NCBI RefSeq assembly: GCF_036242395.1
Contig: NZ_CP108458.1
Coordinates: forward strand, 7,068,001-7,132,000
DNA: 64,000 nt
Direction: 5' to 3'
DNA from: Kitasatospora sp. NBC_01266
Lineage (GTDB): Bacteria; Actinomycetota; Actinomycetes; Streptomycetales; Streptomycetaceae
Made by a program: the position numbers and the translations under genes. Below are positions 55,192 to 63,632 of the stretch, piece after piece. How positions within the stretch are numbered: position 1 is the stretch's first letter; the number at the start of each line of letters is the position of its first letter. The notes beneath the pieces are model-generated. The model saw nothing but the letters and a program-made list of their open reading frames with translations. It was not told the DNA's origin and searched no databases.

Positions 55192-58100
55192 ATGCCGCAC
55201 CTCGCACCCGCCCAGCCCGCCGCCCGCGCGCTGCCCCCCGCCACGGGGATCTTCGCCTGCGCGCGGGTGGCGCTGCTGCGCGCGGCCGTCCGCCCGCCCC
55301 AGGGACCGCCGCAGGCCGGGCAGAGCGACCTGGAGCTGCTGCGCGCCGCCGACCACGACCCGCTGCTGCGCGAGGCGATCGCGGTGGCCAGCCCCTCGCT
55401 GAGCCGCACCCTGGACCGGATCGCGGCCGATGAGCCGGTCGCCGCCGAGCAGCAGCGCCGGGCCGCCCGCGCGGTGACCCGCTACCAGCTGCGGATGACC
55501 GGCCGGGCGACCCCGAGCGGGCTGATGGCCGGGGTCGCCGCGGTCGGCTTCGGTGCGACGCCCGAGGTGCGGTGGGGCTACCAGCACGTCAAGTCGGTGC
55601 GCCCGGACCTGGAGTGGCTCACCGCGCTGCTGGACCGCCTGGAGCCGGAACCCGAGGTGCTCGCCGGGCTCCGGCTCACCACCAACGAGTTGTGCCGGCA
55701 GCGCGGGGACCGGCTGGTCCTGAACTACCGTCCGATGTCCGGTGCGGCGGACGGCGTCGCGGACGGCGTCGCGGACGGCGTGGCTGACGGCGTGGCTGAC
55801 GCGGCGGCGGGCAGTTCGGCGGGCGGTGCGGCGGGCGGTGCGGCGGGCGGCGCCGCCGGTCCCGAGGCCTCGGTGCGCCGGACCGAGCTGATCGCCCGGG
55901 TCTTCGAGCTGGCCGAGCGGCCGATCGGCTACCCGGAGCTGCGCGAGGCGCTGCTCGCCGGCCGTCCGGGCGCGGCGCCGGCGGCGGTCGACCGGCTGCT
56001 CGGCGAACTCGTCCGGGCCCGGCTGCTGCTGACCGACCTGCGGCCACCGCTGGACGCCGCCGACCCGCTGGGGCACCTGCTCGACCGGCTGCCCGACTCC
56101 GCGACCGCCCGTGAGCTGGCCGCCGTCCGGCAGGCGCTGGCCGGCTACGCGGACGCCCCGCTGGGCGCCGGGCGGCTGGCCTGGCAGACCGCCACCGCCC
56201 GGATGCGCCGGCTGCACCCGACCGACCAGCTGATCCAGGTCGACCTGGCACTCGACGCCGAGGTGCGACTGCCGCCCCAGGTGCGGGCCGAGGCGGAGCA
56301 GGCGGCGCACGCGCTGTGGGCGGTCAGCGCCGGGCGGCCGGGCCCGGCGCACCTGCGCGAGTACCACCGTGACTTCCTGGCCCGCTACGGCACGGTGCGC
56401 GCCGTGCCGCTGCTGGAGCTGCTCGATCCCGAGACCGGCCTGGGCGCCCCGGCCGGCTACCGGCTGCCCGGTGGCGCGCGGCGGCCGACCGGTGCCGCCG
56501 AACTCCCCGACGAGCGCGACCAATTGCTGCTCGCGCTGGCCCAGCAGGCCGCCATGAGCGGTGAGCCGGAGCTGCTGCTCGACGACGAACTGCTCGCCCG
56601 GCTCTCCGGCGCCGGCAGCCCGCCGGCCTCCTTCGAGCTGCTGGCCCAGCTGCGCGCCGACGGCGCGACCGAGCTCCAGGAGGGCCGGTTCGAGCTGGTG
56701 GTGGTGGGCACCGGGCCCACCGCGGGGGGCAGTGCCGGGCGGTTCGGCGAGTTGCTCGGCCCGGCCGGTGCGGGCTTCGCCGACCTGCTGCGGCAGTTGC
56801 CCACTGACAACCCGCAGGCCGTCCGGGCCCAGCTGGTCTTCGCGCCGGCCCGGGCCGGGACCGCGAACCTGCTCCGGGTGCCGCGCAGGCTGGAGCACAC
56901 CATCACGGTGGCCGAGTTCGCCGACCGGGGCGAGCCGGGCGCGCTCGGCCTGGCCGACCTCGCCGTGGTCGCGGGCCCCGACCGGCTGGCGCTCGTCTCG
57001 CGGCGGCTCGGCCGCGAGGTGGTGCCGACCGTCCTCAACCCGCCGGCCACCGAGGCACAGGCGCCGGACGCCGCCCGGCTGCTGGCCGAACTCGCCCGCA
57101 GCGGTGAGTCGCCGTGGCCGCGCTGGCACTGGGGCCCGGCCGAGGAGCTGCCCTACCTGCCCCGGGTGCGCCGCGGCCGGACCGTGCTCGCCCCGGCCCG
57201 CTGGCGGCCGGACGACCCGGCGCTGTGCCAGGCCGAGACGGGCGCGGCTCAGTGGCAGACCCGCTTCGCGCGCTGGCGCCGGCGCTGGCGGGTGCCGCGG
57301 CTGGCCCAGTCGGTCAGCGGCGACCACCGGATCACCCTGGACCTGGACCACCCGCACCACCAGGAGCTGCTGCGCGACGAGTGGGGAAAGCGGCCCGACG
57401 CCGTGCTGGTCGAGCTGCCGGCCGGCGGCACCGGCTGGCTGGCGGCCGCCGGGCGCGCCAACGAGATCGCCTTTCCGATGGTCCGCAGCACCCCGGGCCG
57501 GTGCGCCGCCCCCGACCTCTCGCCGGCCCGCCCCCGGCCCGCCCACCTGCCGGGATCGCCGTGGCTGGACGCCGAGCTGTTCTGCCCGACGGACCGTCAG
57601 AACAAGCTGCTCACCGATCAGTTACCAGCCCTGCTGGCCAGACTGCCGGCCGTGGTGGACCGTTGGTTCTTCAGTCGCCAGTCGGACCCCGAACCGCACC
57701 TGCGGCTGCGCTTCCACGGCGACGCCGCGGTGCTCAACTCCCGTCTGCTGCCCGCGCTGAGCAGCTGGGCCAGCGGGCTGCTGGCCACCGGACTGGCCGG
57801 GCGGCTGGTCCTGGACGGCTACCAGCCGGAGCTGGAGCGCTACGGCGGACCGAACGCGCTGGCTGCCGCCGAGCGGGCCTTCGAGGCCGACAGCCAGGCC
57901 TGCCTGGCGCAGCTGGCGCTGCTGCGGGACGGTCGGCTGCGGCTGGACGCGACCGTGCTGGCGGCGGCCAACTACCTCGACCTGGCCGACCGGTTCGGCG
58001 ACCCGCGGTTCTTCCTGCGCCCCGGCGCGGCGATCGGGCCGGCCGAGCCGCCCGCCGAGCTGTGGGCGCGGGCGAAGCCGCTGCTCGATCCGGCGGACCG

Positions 58101-58353
58101 CCCGCGGCGGCTCCGCGCGCTGCCGGGCGGTCCCGAGCTGGTCGAGAGCTGGGCCCGCCGAGCGGCTGCCGTCAGCCACTACCGGGCCCAGCTCGACCCG
58201 GCGTGGAGCACTCCCGACGCGGCGCTCGGCGCCCTGCTGCACACCCATCACAACCGCCTGCTGGGCAACGATGCCGCCAGGGAGGGCCGTTGCCTGGCAC
58301 TCGCCCGCAAGGCCGTCCGCACCCACCACGATCGCCGAAGGGCCCTCGGATGA
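55192..58353 (+). CDS. lanB: Class I lanthipeptide dehydratase LanB (full length)
   Basis: 1053-residue lantibiotic dehydratase that uses glutamyl-tRNA to dehydrate Ser/Thr and then eliminate glutamate. The N-terminal glutamylation domain has RYQLRMTGRATPSGLMAGVAAVGFG and RWHWGPAEELPYLPRVRRGR; the C-terminal SpaB_C-type elimination domain starts near residue 785 (WLDAELFCPTDRQNKLL, RWFFSRQSDPEPHLRLRFHG). Both halves are in one chain, as in lantibiotics rather than thiopeptides. Residues about 183-222 are a GVAD and AGGA repeat insert. ATG 55192 has GGACGGAG upstream. Its stop overlaps lanC by 4 bp. Confidence 0.92.
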   Translation: MPHLAPAQPAARALPPATGIFACARVALLRAAVRPPQGPPQAGQSDLELLRAADHDPLLREAIAVASPSLSRTLDRIAADEPVAAEQQRRAARAVTRYQLRMTGRATPSGLMAGVAAVGFGATPEVRWGYQHVKSVRPDLEWLTALLDRLEPEPEVLAGLRLTTNELCRQRGDRLVLNYRPMSGAADGVADGVADGVADGVADAAAGSSAGGAAGGAAGGAAGPEASVRRTELIARVFELAERPIGYPELREALLAGRPGAAPAAVDRLLGELVRARLLLTDLRPPLDAADPLGHLLDRLPDSATARELAAVRQALAGYADAPLGAGRLAWQTATARMRRLHPTDQLIQVDLALDAEVRLPPQVRAEAEQAAHALWAVSAGRPGPAHLREYHRDFLARYGTVRAVPLLELLDPETGLGAPAGYRLPGGARRPTGAAELPDERDQLLLALAQQAAMSGEPELLLDDELLARLSGAGSPPASFELLAQLRADGATELQEGRFELVVVGTGPTAGGSAGRFGELLGPAGAGFADLLRQLPTDNPQAVRAQLVFAPARAGTANLLRVPRRLEHTITVAEFADRGEPGALGLADLAVVAGPDRLALVSRRLGREVVPTVLNPPATEAQAPDAARLLAELARSGESPWPRWHWGPAEELPYLPRVRRGRTVLAPARWRPDDPALCQAETGAAQWQTRFARWRRRWRVPRLAQSVSGDHRITLDLDHPHHQELLRDEWGKRPDAVLVELPAGGTGWLAAAGRANEIAFPMVRSTPGRCAAPDLSPARPRPAHLPGSPWLDAELFCPTDRQNKLLTDQLPALLARLPAVVDRWFFSRQSDPEPHLRLRFHGDAAVLNSRLLPALSSWASGLLATGLAGRLVLDGYQPELERYGGPNALAAAERAFEADSQACLAQLALLRDGRLRLDATVLAAANYLDLADRFGDPRFFLRPGAAIGPAEPPAELWARAKPLLDPADRPRRLRALPGGPELVESWARRAAAVSHYRAQLDPAWSTPDAALGALLHTHHNRLLGNDAAREGRCLALARKAVRTHHDRRRALG
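55740..55860 (+). repeat. In-frame GVAD / GAAGG repeats inside lanB
   Basis: Four near-identical 12-bp units (GACGGCGTCGCG and variants) then GGCGGTGCGGCG-type units code for GVADGVADGVADGVAD and AGGAAGGAAGG. The insert lies in the N-terminal domain and could change length without shifting the frame. Confidence 0.85.
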
Positions 58354-59648
58354 GGACAACTGCTGAACTGCCGTCGACGCCCGGGCTCGACCCGTTGCGC
58401 GAGCGGGCCGCGGCGGCGGTGGCCCGTACCGCCGAGCTGCTCGCCGACCCGACGCGGCCCACCGTGCGGCCGGCCGCCGGGGCCGCCGCGCTCGGCTCGG
58501 GTGCGGCCGGTACCGCGCTGCTCTTCGCCGAGCTGGCCCACACCGAGCCGCTCCACCGCCAGGCCGCGCACGCCTGGTTGACCGAGGCGGCGGCCCACGC
58601 GAAGGCCGATCGCACGGCGCGGCCAGGCCTCTACCAGGGCGCGCCCGCGCTCTCCTTCGCGATGCACCGGGTGGCGCTGGGCACGGACGACCACCGGGTG
58701 GCCCGGGACCGGTTGGGCGGTCAGCTCGGCCTGCTCGCCGAGCGGTTGGCGGCGGCCGAGCTGGGCCGGGCCGAACTCGGCGAGGAGTGCGCCGACCTGG
58801 AGGCCTACGACCTGTTCTCCGGCCTGGCCGGGCTCGGCGCCCACCTGCTGGACCGGCACGAGGCGGGGGAGAGCGTCCCGTTGGAGCCGGTGCTGACCGC
58901 GCTGGTCGCGCTGACCCGGCCGCTGACCCGGCACGGCCTGCCCGGCTGGTGGGTCGCCCAGGACGTGCGCGGCTACGTGCCCACCGCGCCCCGGGCCGGA
59001 CACGCCAGCCTCGGTCTGGCGCACGGGGCGCCGGGACCGCTCGCCCTGCTCGCGCTGGCCTGGCGCGCGGGTGTCCAGGTGCCGGGGCAGGGCGATGCCA
59101 TCGCCCGACTGGCGGACTGGCTGCTGGTCCGGCGCTGGGAGGACGCGGCCGGTCCCTGGTGGCCGGAGTACGTCGAACTGGACGGCCCGTTGGCGGTCCA
59201 CGCGCCCCGCCCCGCCTGGTGCCACGGCACCCCCGGGATCGCCCGCGCGCTGCACCTGGCCGGCCTGGCGCTGGGCTGCGCGCGCTGGCGGACCACGGCG
59301 ATCAGCGCGCTGCGCGCCGCGCTGACCCGGCCCGGGCCGCGGGGCCGGCTCACCGACGCCGGGCTCTGCCACGGCTGGGCCGGGCTGCTGCAGACCACCT
59401 GGCGGATGGCCCAGGAGAGCGGCAGCCCCGAGTTGGCCGACCAGGTCCCGAGATTGGCCGAGCGGCTGCTCGAACTGCACGACCCCGAAGAGCCGTTCGG
59501 CTTCATTCCGGCGGCCCGGTGCGGTGCGCGGACGGACGATCCGGCGGGCTTCCTGACCGGTGGGGTGGGCGCGGCGCTGGCGCTGCACACCGTCGCCACC
59601 GGCGTTGCCCCGGCCACGGGTTGGGACCGTGCCCTGCTGCTGGCCTGA
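58350..59648 (+). CDS. lanC: Lanthionine synthetase C family cyclase
   Basis: 432-residue LanC-fold zinc cyclase, joining Cys thiols to dehydrated residues. Zinc ligands are visible as Cys291 (PAWCHGTPGIARAL) and Cys340-His341 (DAGLCHGWAGLLQ), with the GG-rich inner helices LYQGAPALSFAM and LTGGVGAALALH. ATG 58350 overlaps the lanB stop (ATGA), so the two are translated together. No LanT transporter, LanP protease or immunity gene follows; the next genes are unrelated. Confidence 0.92.
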   Translation: MRTTAELPSTPGLDPLRERAAAAVARTAELLADPTRPTVRPAAGAAALGSGAAGTALLFAELAHTEPLHRQAAHAWLTEAAAHAKADRTARPGLYQGAPALSFAMHRVALGTDDHRVARDRLGGQLGLLAERLAAAELGRAELGEECADLEAYDLFSGLAGLGAHLLDRHEAGESVPLEPVLTALVALTRPLTRHGLPGWWVAQDVRGYVPTAPRAGHASLGLAHGAPGPLALLALAWRAGVQVPGQGDAIARLADWLLVRRWEDAAGPWWPEYVELDGPLAVHAPRPAWCHGTPGIARALHLAGLALGCARWRTTAISALRAALTRPGPRGRLTDAGLCHGWAGLLQTTWRMAQESGSPELADQVPRLAERLLELHDPEEPFGFIPAARCGARTDDPAGFLTGGVGAALALHTVATGVAPATGWDRALLLA

Positions 59649-59682
59649 CGGTTCGGCCCGGCCGTGCTCGCGCGTCCAAGGA

Positions 59683-59716
59683 GCGGGCCGGGTCCGGCAC
59701 TTCGGACCCGGCCCGC
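59683..59716. terminator. lanBC terminator
   Basis: 14-bp perfect stem (59683-59696 with 59703-59716) and a 6-nt loop, 35 bp past the lanC stop; convergent with the CBS gene. Confidence 0.85.
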
Positions 59717-59781
59717 GACCGCGCGGCAGCCGCGCCACCGCGTCGGGCGGCAGTGCGGCAGTACGTCAGCGCGGCAGTACG

Positions 59782-60216
59782 TCAGTGCGTCACGAACATG
59801 CTGTCCATGAACTCGATGATCTGCTGGTCGGTCAGCTTCTTGGACATCTTGTGGGCGTCCGCCAGGTCCTTCTCGGTGATCATGCCGACCAGCATCCCGT
59901 CCTCGATCACCGGCATGCGGCGGATCTGGTGCTGCTCCATCTTCCGCAGCACCGTGTCCATGTCGTCGTCGGCGCGCACGCAGTGCAGGTGGCCGCCCAG
60001 GTCCATCGCCGTCATGGTCGACGGATCCTTGCCCTCGGCGATACATCGGGTGACGATGTCACGGTCCGTGATGATGCCCTTGAGCTTCTTGTCCGGCCCG
60101 CAGATCGGGAGGGCGCCCACACCCTTGTCCCGCATCATCTTGGCCGCCGCCATCAACGTCTGACTGGCGTCGACGCACTGGGCCCCACGGTGCATGATGT
60201 CACGCGCTGTGATCAC
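59782..60216 (-). CDS. CBS-domain protein
   Basis: 144-residue protein made of two CBS motifs: ITARDIMHRGAQCVDASQTLMAAAKMMRDKGVGALPI and then LHCVRADDDMDTVLRKMEQHQIRRMPVIEDG, followed by a short helix. CBS pairs bind adenosine nucleotides. GTG 60216 follows AAGGAGAG by about 7 nt; the longer frame to 60258 has a poorly matched prefix. Stand-alone CBS proteins in Streptomyces are often redox/stress-linked; a target here is unknown. Two GCGGCAGTACGTCAG repeats overlap the 3' end. Confidence 0.9.
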   Translation of the reverse strand: MITARDIMHRGAQCVDASQTLMAAAKMMRDKGVGALPICGPDKKLKGIITDRDIVTRCIAEGKDPSTMTAMDLGGHLHCVRADDDMDTVLRKMEQHQIRRMPVIEDGMLVGMITEKDLADAHKMSKKLTDQQIIEFMDSMFVTH

Positions 60217-60502
60217 GATTTCTCTCCTTCCGACGCCGGAGGGTACCGGCTCGTTCACGGTAGGTGTCGATCTCGGGGCTCGCGAGCGGAACCGACGCCG
60301 TTCGGCGGCGCCCCGGTCCCGCCCCCGGTCCCGCCCCAGGCGGGCGCTGCGGGGTCCGGCCCGGGGTCAGGTTCTCATCGGGTTCTGCGAATTCCGGGGG
60401 ACCCGTCTCATCTGCCCTTGCCAACATCTGCGTTGGATGGCGCGGTGTACCGTCTGGGGGTCGACCGCGAGACCATTGCCTTTGCGCTGAACGGAGTATG
60501 CC

Positions 60503-61237
60503 TTGACCCTGAAGACCGTCGTGGTGATCCCGACCTACAACGAGGTCGAGAATCTTCCGCGGATCGTCCAGGAGATACTCGGTCAGGACGTCCCCGGCCT
60601 CGGTGTCCTGGTGGTCGATGACGGGAGCCCGGACGGCACCGGAGAGGTGGCCGACAAGCTCGCCGAGACCCACCCCGGCGTGATCGACGTGCTGCACCGG
60701 ACCACCAAGGACGGCCTGGGTCGGGCCTACCGGGCGGGGATGAGCAAGGCGATCGCGGACGGCGCGGACCTCGTGGTCCAGATGGACGCCGACTTCTCGC
60801 ACCCGCCGACGGCGCTGCTGCCCATGATCGAGGCCGCGCGGCGGGGCGCCGGACTGGTCATCGGCTCGCGCTACACCCCGGGCGGTTCGCTGGACGAGGC
60901 CTGGGGGCTGCACCGCCGACTGCTCTCCCGGTGGGCCAACTTCTACGTCAAGACGATCCTGGGAGTGCCCGCGGCGGACGTCACCGCCGGCTTCAACCTC
61001 TGGTCCAAGGGGGCGCTGGAGAGCATCGACCTGGAGCGGGTCGAGTCCAGCGGCTACTCGTTCCAGGTGGAGATGAAGTACCTCGCGTCGCGCGCCGGGG
61101 TGCGGATCGCCGAGGTGCCGATCCGCTTCGCGCAGCGGGTCGCGGGGACCTCCAAGATGTCGATCGGTGTCCAGCTGGAGTCGGCCTGGATGCCGTGGCG
61201 GCTGCGGGCCAAGCACCAGGGCGGCGTGCAGGCCTGA
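60503..61237 (+). CDS. ppm1: Polyprenol-phosphate mannose synthase (DPM1-like GT2)
   Basis: 244-residue GT2 enzyme transferring mannose from GDP-mannose to polyprenyl phosphate, the donor for O-mannosylation and lipoglycans. VVVIPTYNEVENLPRIVQEIL is the GT2 start, VVQMDADFSHPP the DXD-type motif, and GLHRRLLSRWANFYVKTILGVPAADVTAGFNLW the C-terminal signature. No C-terminal Lnt acyltransferase half is present, as in streptomycetes. The start is TTG 60503, 7 nt after CGGAG; no ATG lies in frame nearby. Confidence 0.93.
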   Translation: MTLKTVVVIPTYNEVENLPRIVQEILGQDVPGLGVLVVDDGSPDGTGEVADKLAETHPGVIDVLHRTTKDGLGRAYRAGMSKAIADGADLVVQMDADFSHPPTALLPMIEAARRGAGLVIGSRYTPGGSLDEAWGLHRRLLSRWANFYVKTILGVPAADVTAGFNLWSKGALESIDLERVESSGYSFQVEMKYLASRAGVRIAEVPIRFAQRVAGTSKMSIGVQLESAWMPWRLRAKHQGGVQA

Positions 61238-61379
61238 TCCGTTCGGCGGCCCGCGGCTCGGGGCGGCGCGGCGGCAGCGGTTCGACAGGGGCGGGTGACG
61301 GCGATGGCCGGCGCCCGCCCCTGTCGCGTGCCCGGGGGCGCGCGGACGTCTCCGGGTGCCTTCGGGCGCGCCTTGATCT

Positions 61380-61403
61380 CCTTATTAGACTCGATGTCGA
61401 TAA
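61380..61403. promoter_or_regulatory. Palindromic operator candidate before the metal-hydrolase gene
   Basis: CTTATTAGACTCGATGTCGATAAG has CTTAT/ATAAG ends around a CGAT-containing centre. It lies in a locally AT-rich promoter region 85 bp before the gene. Confidence 0.4.
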
Positions 61404-61487
61404 GAACGGTCGAAACCCTTGTGGCCCGCCATACCCGCCAGTAGTTTGAGGTGCTGCCGCCACACCCGCAGGTCAGGAGGGTCTCCC

Positions 61488-62372
61488 ATGCCCAGAACCG
61501 CCCCCGAGGTGCACGCCGACCTCGTGCTGGAGCCGCGCGACGTCAGGTTCGACTGGAGCGCACTGCCGCTGCACTGGATCCCGGACGAGCCGTTCGCCAC
61601 CCACACGATCAACGTGCTGCACCTGCTGCTGCCCGAGGGCGAGCGCTGGTTCATCAAGGTGTTCAAGGACGCGCTGCCGCTGATCACCGACGAGCAGCTG
61701 CGCGAGGAGGTGCTCGGGTTCATCGGCCAGGAGTCGATCCACGCCGAGGCCCACCAGGAGGTGCTCGACCACCTGCTCGCCCAGGGGCTCGACCCGCGTC
61801 CGTACGTGCGCCAGATCGCCTGGCTGTTCCAGCGGGTGCTGGGCGAGAAGCCGCAACTCGGCCCCCGGCAGCGGCGGGAGAACATCATCGAGCGGGTGGC
61901 CTTCGTCGCCGCGATCGAGCACTTCACCGCCTTCCTCGGCAACTGGGCGCTCAACTCGCCCGGTCTGGACCGGGCCCAGGCCGACCCGACGATGCTGGAC
62001 CTGCTGCGCTGGCACGGCGCCGAGGAGGTCGAGCACCGCAGCGTGGCCTTCGACCTGATGACCCATCTGGACCCGGGCTACCTGCGGCGGATCCGCGGCA
62101 TGGCGGTCTCCGGGCCGCTGCTGGTGCACCTGTGGGTGCGCGGGGTGCGGTTCCTGCTGGCGGCCGACCCGACGCTGGAGGGGCGGATCGTGCCGAGCTG
62201 GCGCAAGGCGCTGGACGTCTCCCGGCGCGGGCTGCTGCCGGAGCCGATGCAGTCGCTGCGCTCGGGCCTGCGCTACCTCAGGCGCGGCTACCACCCCACC
62301 CAGGAGGGTTCCAGCGCCCAGGCGCTGAGCTACCTCGCCACCTCGCCGGCCGCCCGCGCCGCCGCCCGCTGA
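61488..62372 (+). CDS. Predicted metal-dependent hydrolase (PF10118 type)
   Basis: 294-residue helical protein with two ferritin-like metal half-sites: GQESIHAEAHQEVL (ExxH) near residue 86 and RWHGAEEVEHRSVAFDL (ExxxH) near residue 187. This family is annotated as metal-dependent hydrolase and commonly accompanies a PDR/VanB-type reductase, so an oxygenase-like di-iron role is possible. AGGAGGG lies 6 nt before ATG 61488. The gene is followed by the oxidoreductase after a 70-bp repeat tract. Confidence 0.85.
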   Translation: MPRTAPEVHADLVLEPRDVRFDWSALPLHWIPDEPFATHTINVLHLLLPEGERWFIKVFKDALPLITDEQLREEVLGFIGQESIHAEAHQEVLDHLLAQGLDPRPYVRQIAWLFQRVLGEKPQLGPRQRRENIIERVAFVAAIEHFTAFLGNWALNSPGLDRAQADPTMLDLLRWHGAEEVEHRSVAFDLMTHLDPGYLRRIRGMAVSGPLLVHLWVRGVRFLLAADPTLEGRIVPSWRKALDVSRRGLLPEPMQSLRSGLRYLRRGYHPTQEGSSAQALSYLATSPAARAAAR

Positions 62373-62375
62373 CGC

Positions 62376-62445
62376 TGCCAGGGACCGCCCGATGCCAGGT
62401 AGCCACCCGATGCCAGGGACCGCCCGATGCCAGGGAACCACCCGA
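62376..62445. repeat. 4 x 17/18-bp tandem repeat before the PDR gene
   Basis: Four units TGCCAGGGACCGCCCGA (17 or 18 bp, minor changes) fill the space between the hydrolase stop and the reductase start; the A of the chosen ATG (62445) closes the last unit. An in-frame ATG is present in each repeat junction, so start choice and spacing may vary. Confidence 0.85.
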
Positions 62446-63629
62446 TGAAGAAGCAGAGCACCCCTTCGCGCGAGACCGCGCCCGCGCCCGCCGCCGTCTT
62501 CGGCCGCACCACCCAGCTGGACGTGGAGAACCCGCCGCCGGACCTCTACGGCCGCCCGCAGCCGGACCGCTTCATGCGGGCCGTCACCGCCTTCGGCGAC
62601 ACCTACACCCCCGCGATGGGCCGCCCGCTGCTGCGCCGCAGCCCCCGGCTGCCCGCCCCCCGCGCGCGGGCCCCGCTCTCCCTGGTGGTCACCGCGCACC
62701 GCGCGGTCGCCGAGGGGGTCGTCGAGCTGCGGCTGGCCGACCCGTCCGGGGACCGGCTGCCCGGCTGGCAGCCCGGCGCCCACCTGCGGCTGACCCTGCC
62801 CTCGGGCCGCGAGCGCCACTACTCGCTCTGCGGCGACCCGGCCGACCGCACGAGCTACCGGATCGCCGTGCGCCTGATCGCCGACGGTGGCGGCGGCTCC
62901 CGCGAGATCCACCAGGACCTGCACCTCGGCGCCCGCCTGACGGTGCGTGGGCCGCGCAACGGCTTCGCCTTCTGCGGCGAGCCGAAGCTGCTGCTGCTGG
63001 CCGGCGGGATCGGGATCACCCCGCTGCTGCCGATGGCCCGCGAGGCCCAGCGGCGCGGCCTGGACTGGCACCTGGTGCACGCCGGCCGCAGCGAGGCCTC
63101 GATGCCCTTCACCGAGGAGCTGCGCGCGCTGGCGGCGATGGGGGTCCCCCCGGCCGGCAGCCGGGGGCGGGTGACCATCCGCACCGAGGACGCCGGGGGT
63201 GTGCCGACCGCCGCCGAACTGCTCTCCCTGGCCCGCCCCGGCAGCGCCGTCTACTGCTGCGGCCCGGCCCCCATGCTGGCCGCCGTGCAGGCCGCCTTTG
63301 ACGCCTCGCCCGCCACCGCGCTGCACTTCGAGCGGTTCGGCGCCGCCCCGGTCCTGGACGGCCGCCCGTTCACCCTGCAACTCGGCGCGGACGGCGAGCG
63401 GTTGCCGGTGCCCGCCGACCGCTCCGCGCTCGACGTGCTGCGCGCGGCCAGGCCCGACCTGCCGTACTCCTGCCACCAGGGCTTCTGCGGCACCTGCCGG
63501 GTCCAACTGCTGGCCGGCACCCCCGAACACCGCGACCGCCGGCTCACCGCCGAGGAGCGCGCGAGCGGCGCCCTGCTGCCCTGCGTCTCCCGCGCGGCCG
63601 AGGGCGAGACCCTGGTCCTGGAGGTCTGA
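62445..63629 (+). CDS. PDR/VanB-family oxidoreductase (FMN/FAD, NAD, 2Fe-2S)
   Basis: 394-residue electron-transfer protein. Order: N-terminal tail, flavin domain (GRERHYSLCGDPADR), NAD domain (LLLAGGIGITPLLPMAREAQRRG, VYCCGPAPMLAAV) and a C-terminal plant-type ferredoxin, CHQGFCGTCRVQ then LPCVS (C-x4-C-x2-C...C). It can pass electrons from NAD(P)H to a partner oxygenase, plausibly the upstream metal protein. Start ATG 62445 (MKKQSTP); 62427 is possible. Close coupling to the next gene (3 bp). Confidence 0.92.
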   Translation: MKKQSTPSRETAPAPAAVFGRTTQLDVENPPPDLYGRPQPDRFMRAVTAFGDTYTPAMGRPLLRRSPRLPAPRARAPLSLVVTAHRAVAEGVVELRLADPSGDRLPGWQPGAHLRLTLPSGRERHYSLCGDPADRTSYRIAVRLIADGGGGSREIHQDLHLGARLTVRGPRNGFAFCGEPKLLLLAGGIGITPLLPMAREAQRRGLDWHLVHAGRSEASMPFTEELRALAAMGVPPAGSRGRVTIRTEDAGGVPTAAELLSLARPGSAVYCCGPAPMLAAVQAAFDASPATALHFERFGAAPVLDGRPFTLQLGADGERLPVPADRSALDVLRAARPDLPYSCHQGFCGTCRVQLLAGTPEHRDRRLTAEERASGALLPCVSRAAEGETLVLEV

Positions 63630-63632
63630 CCG

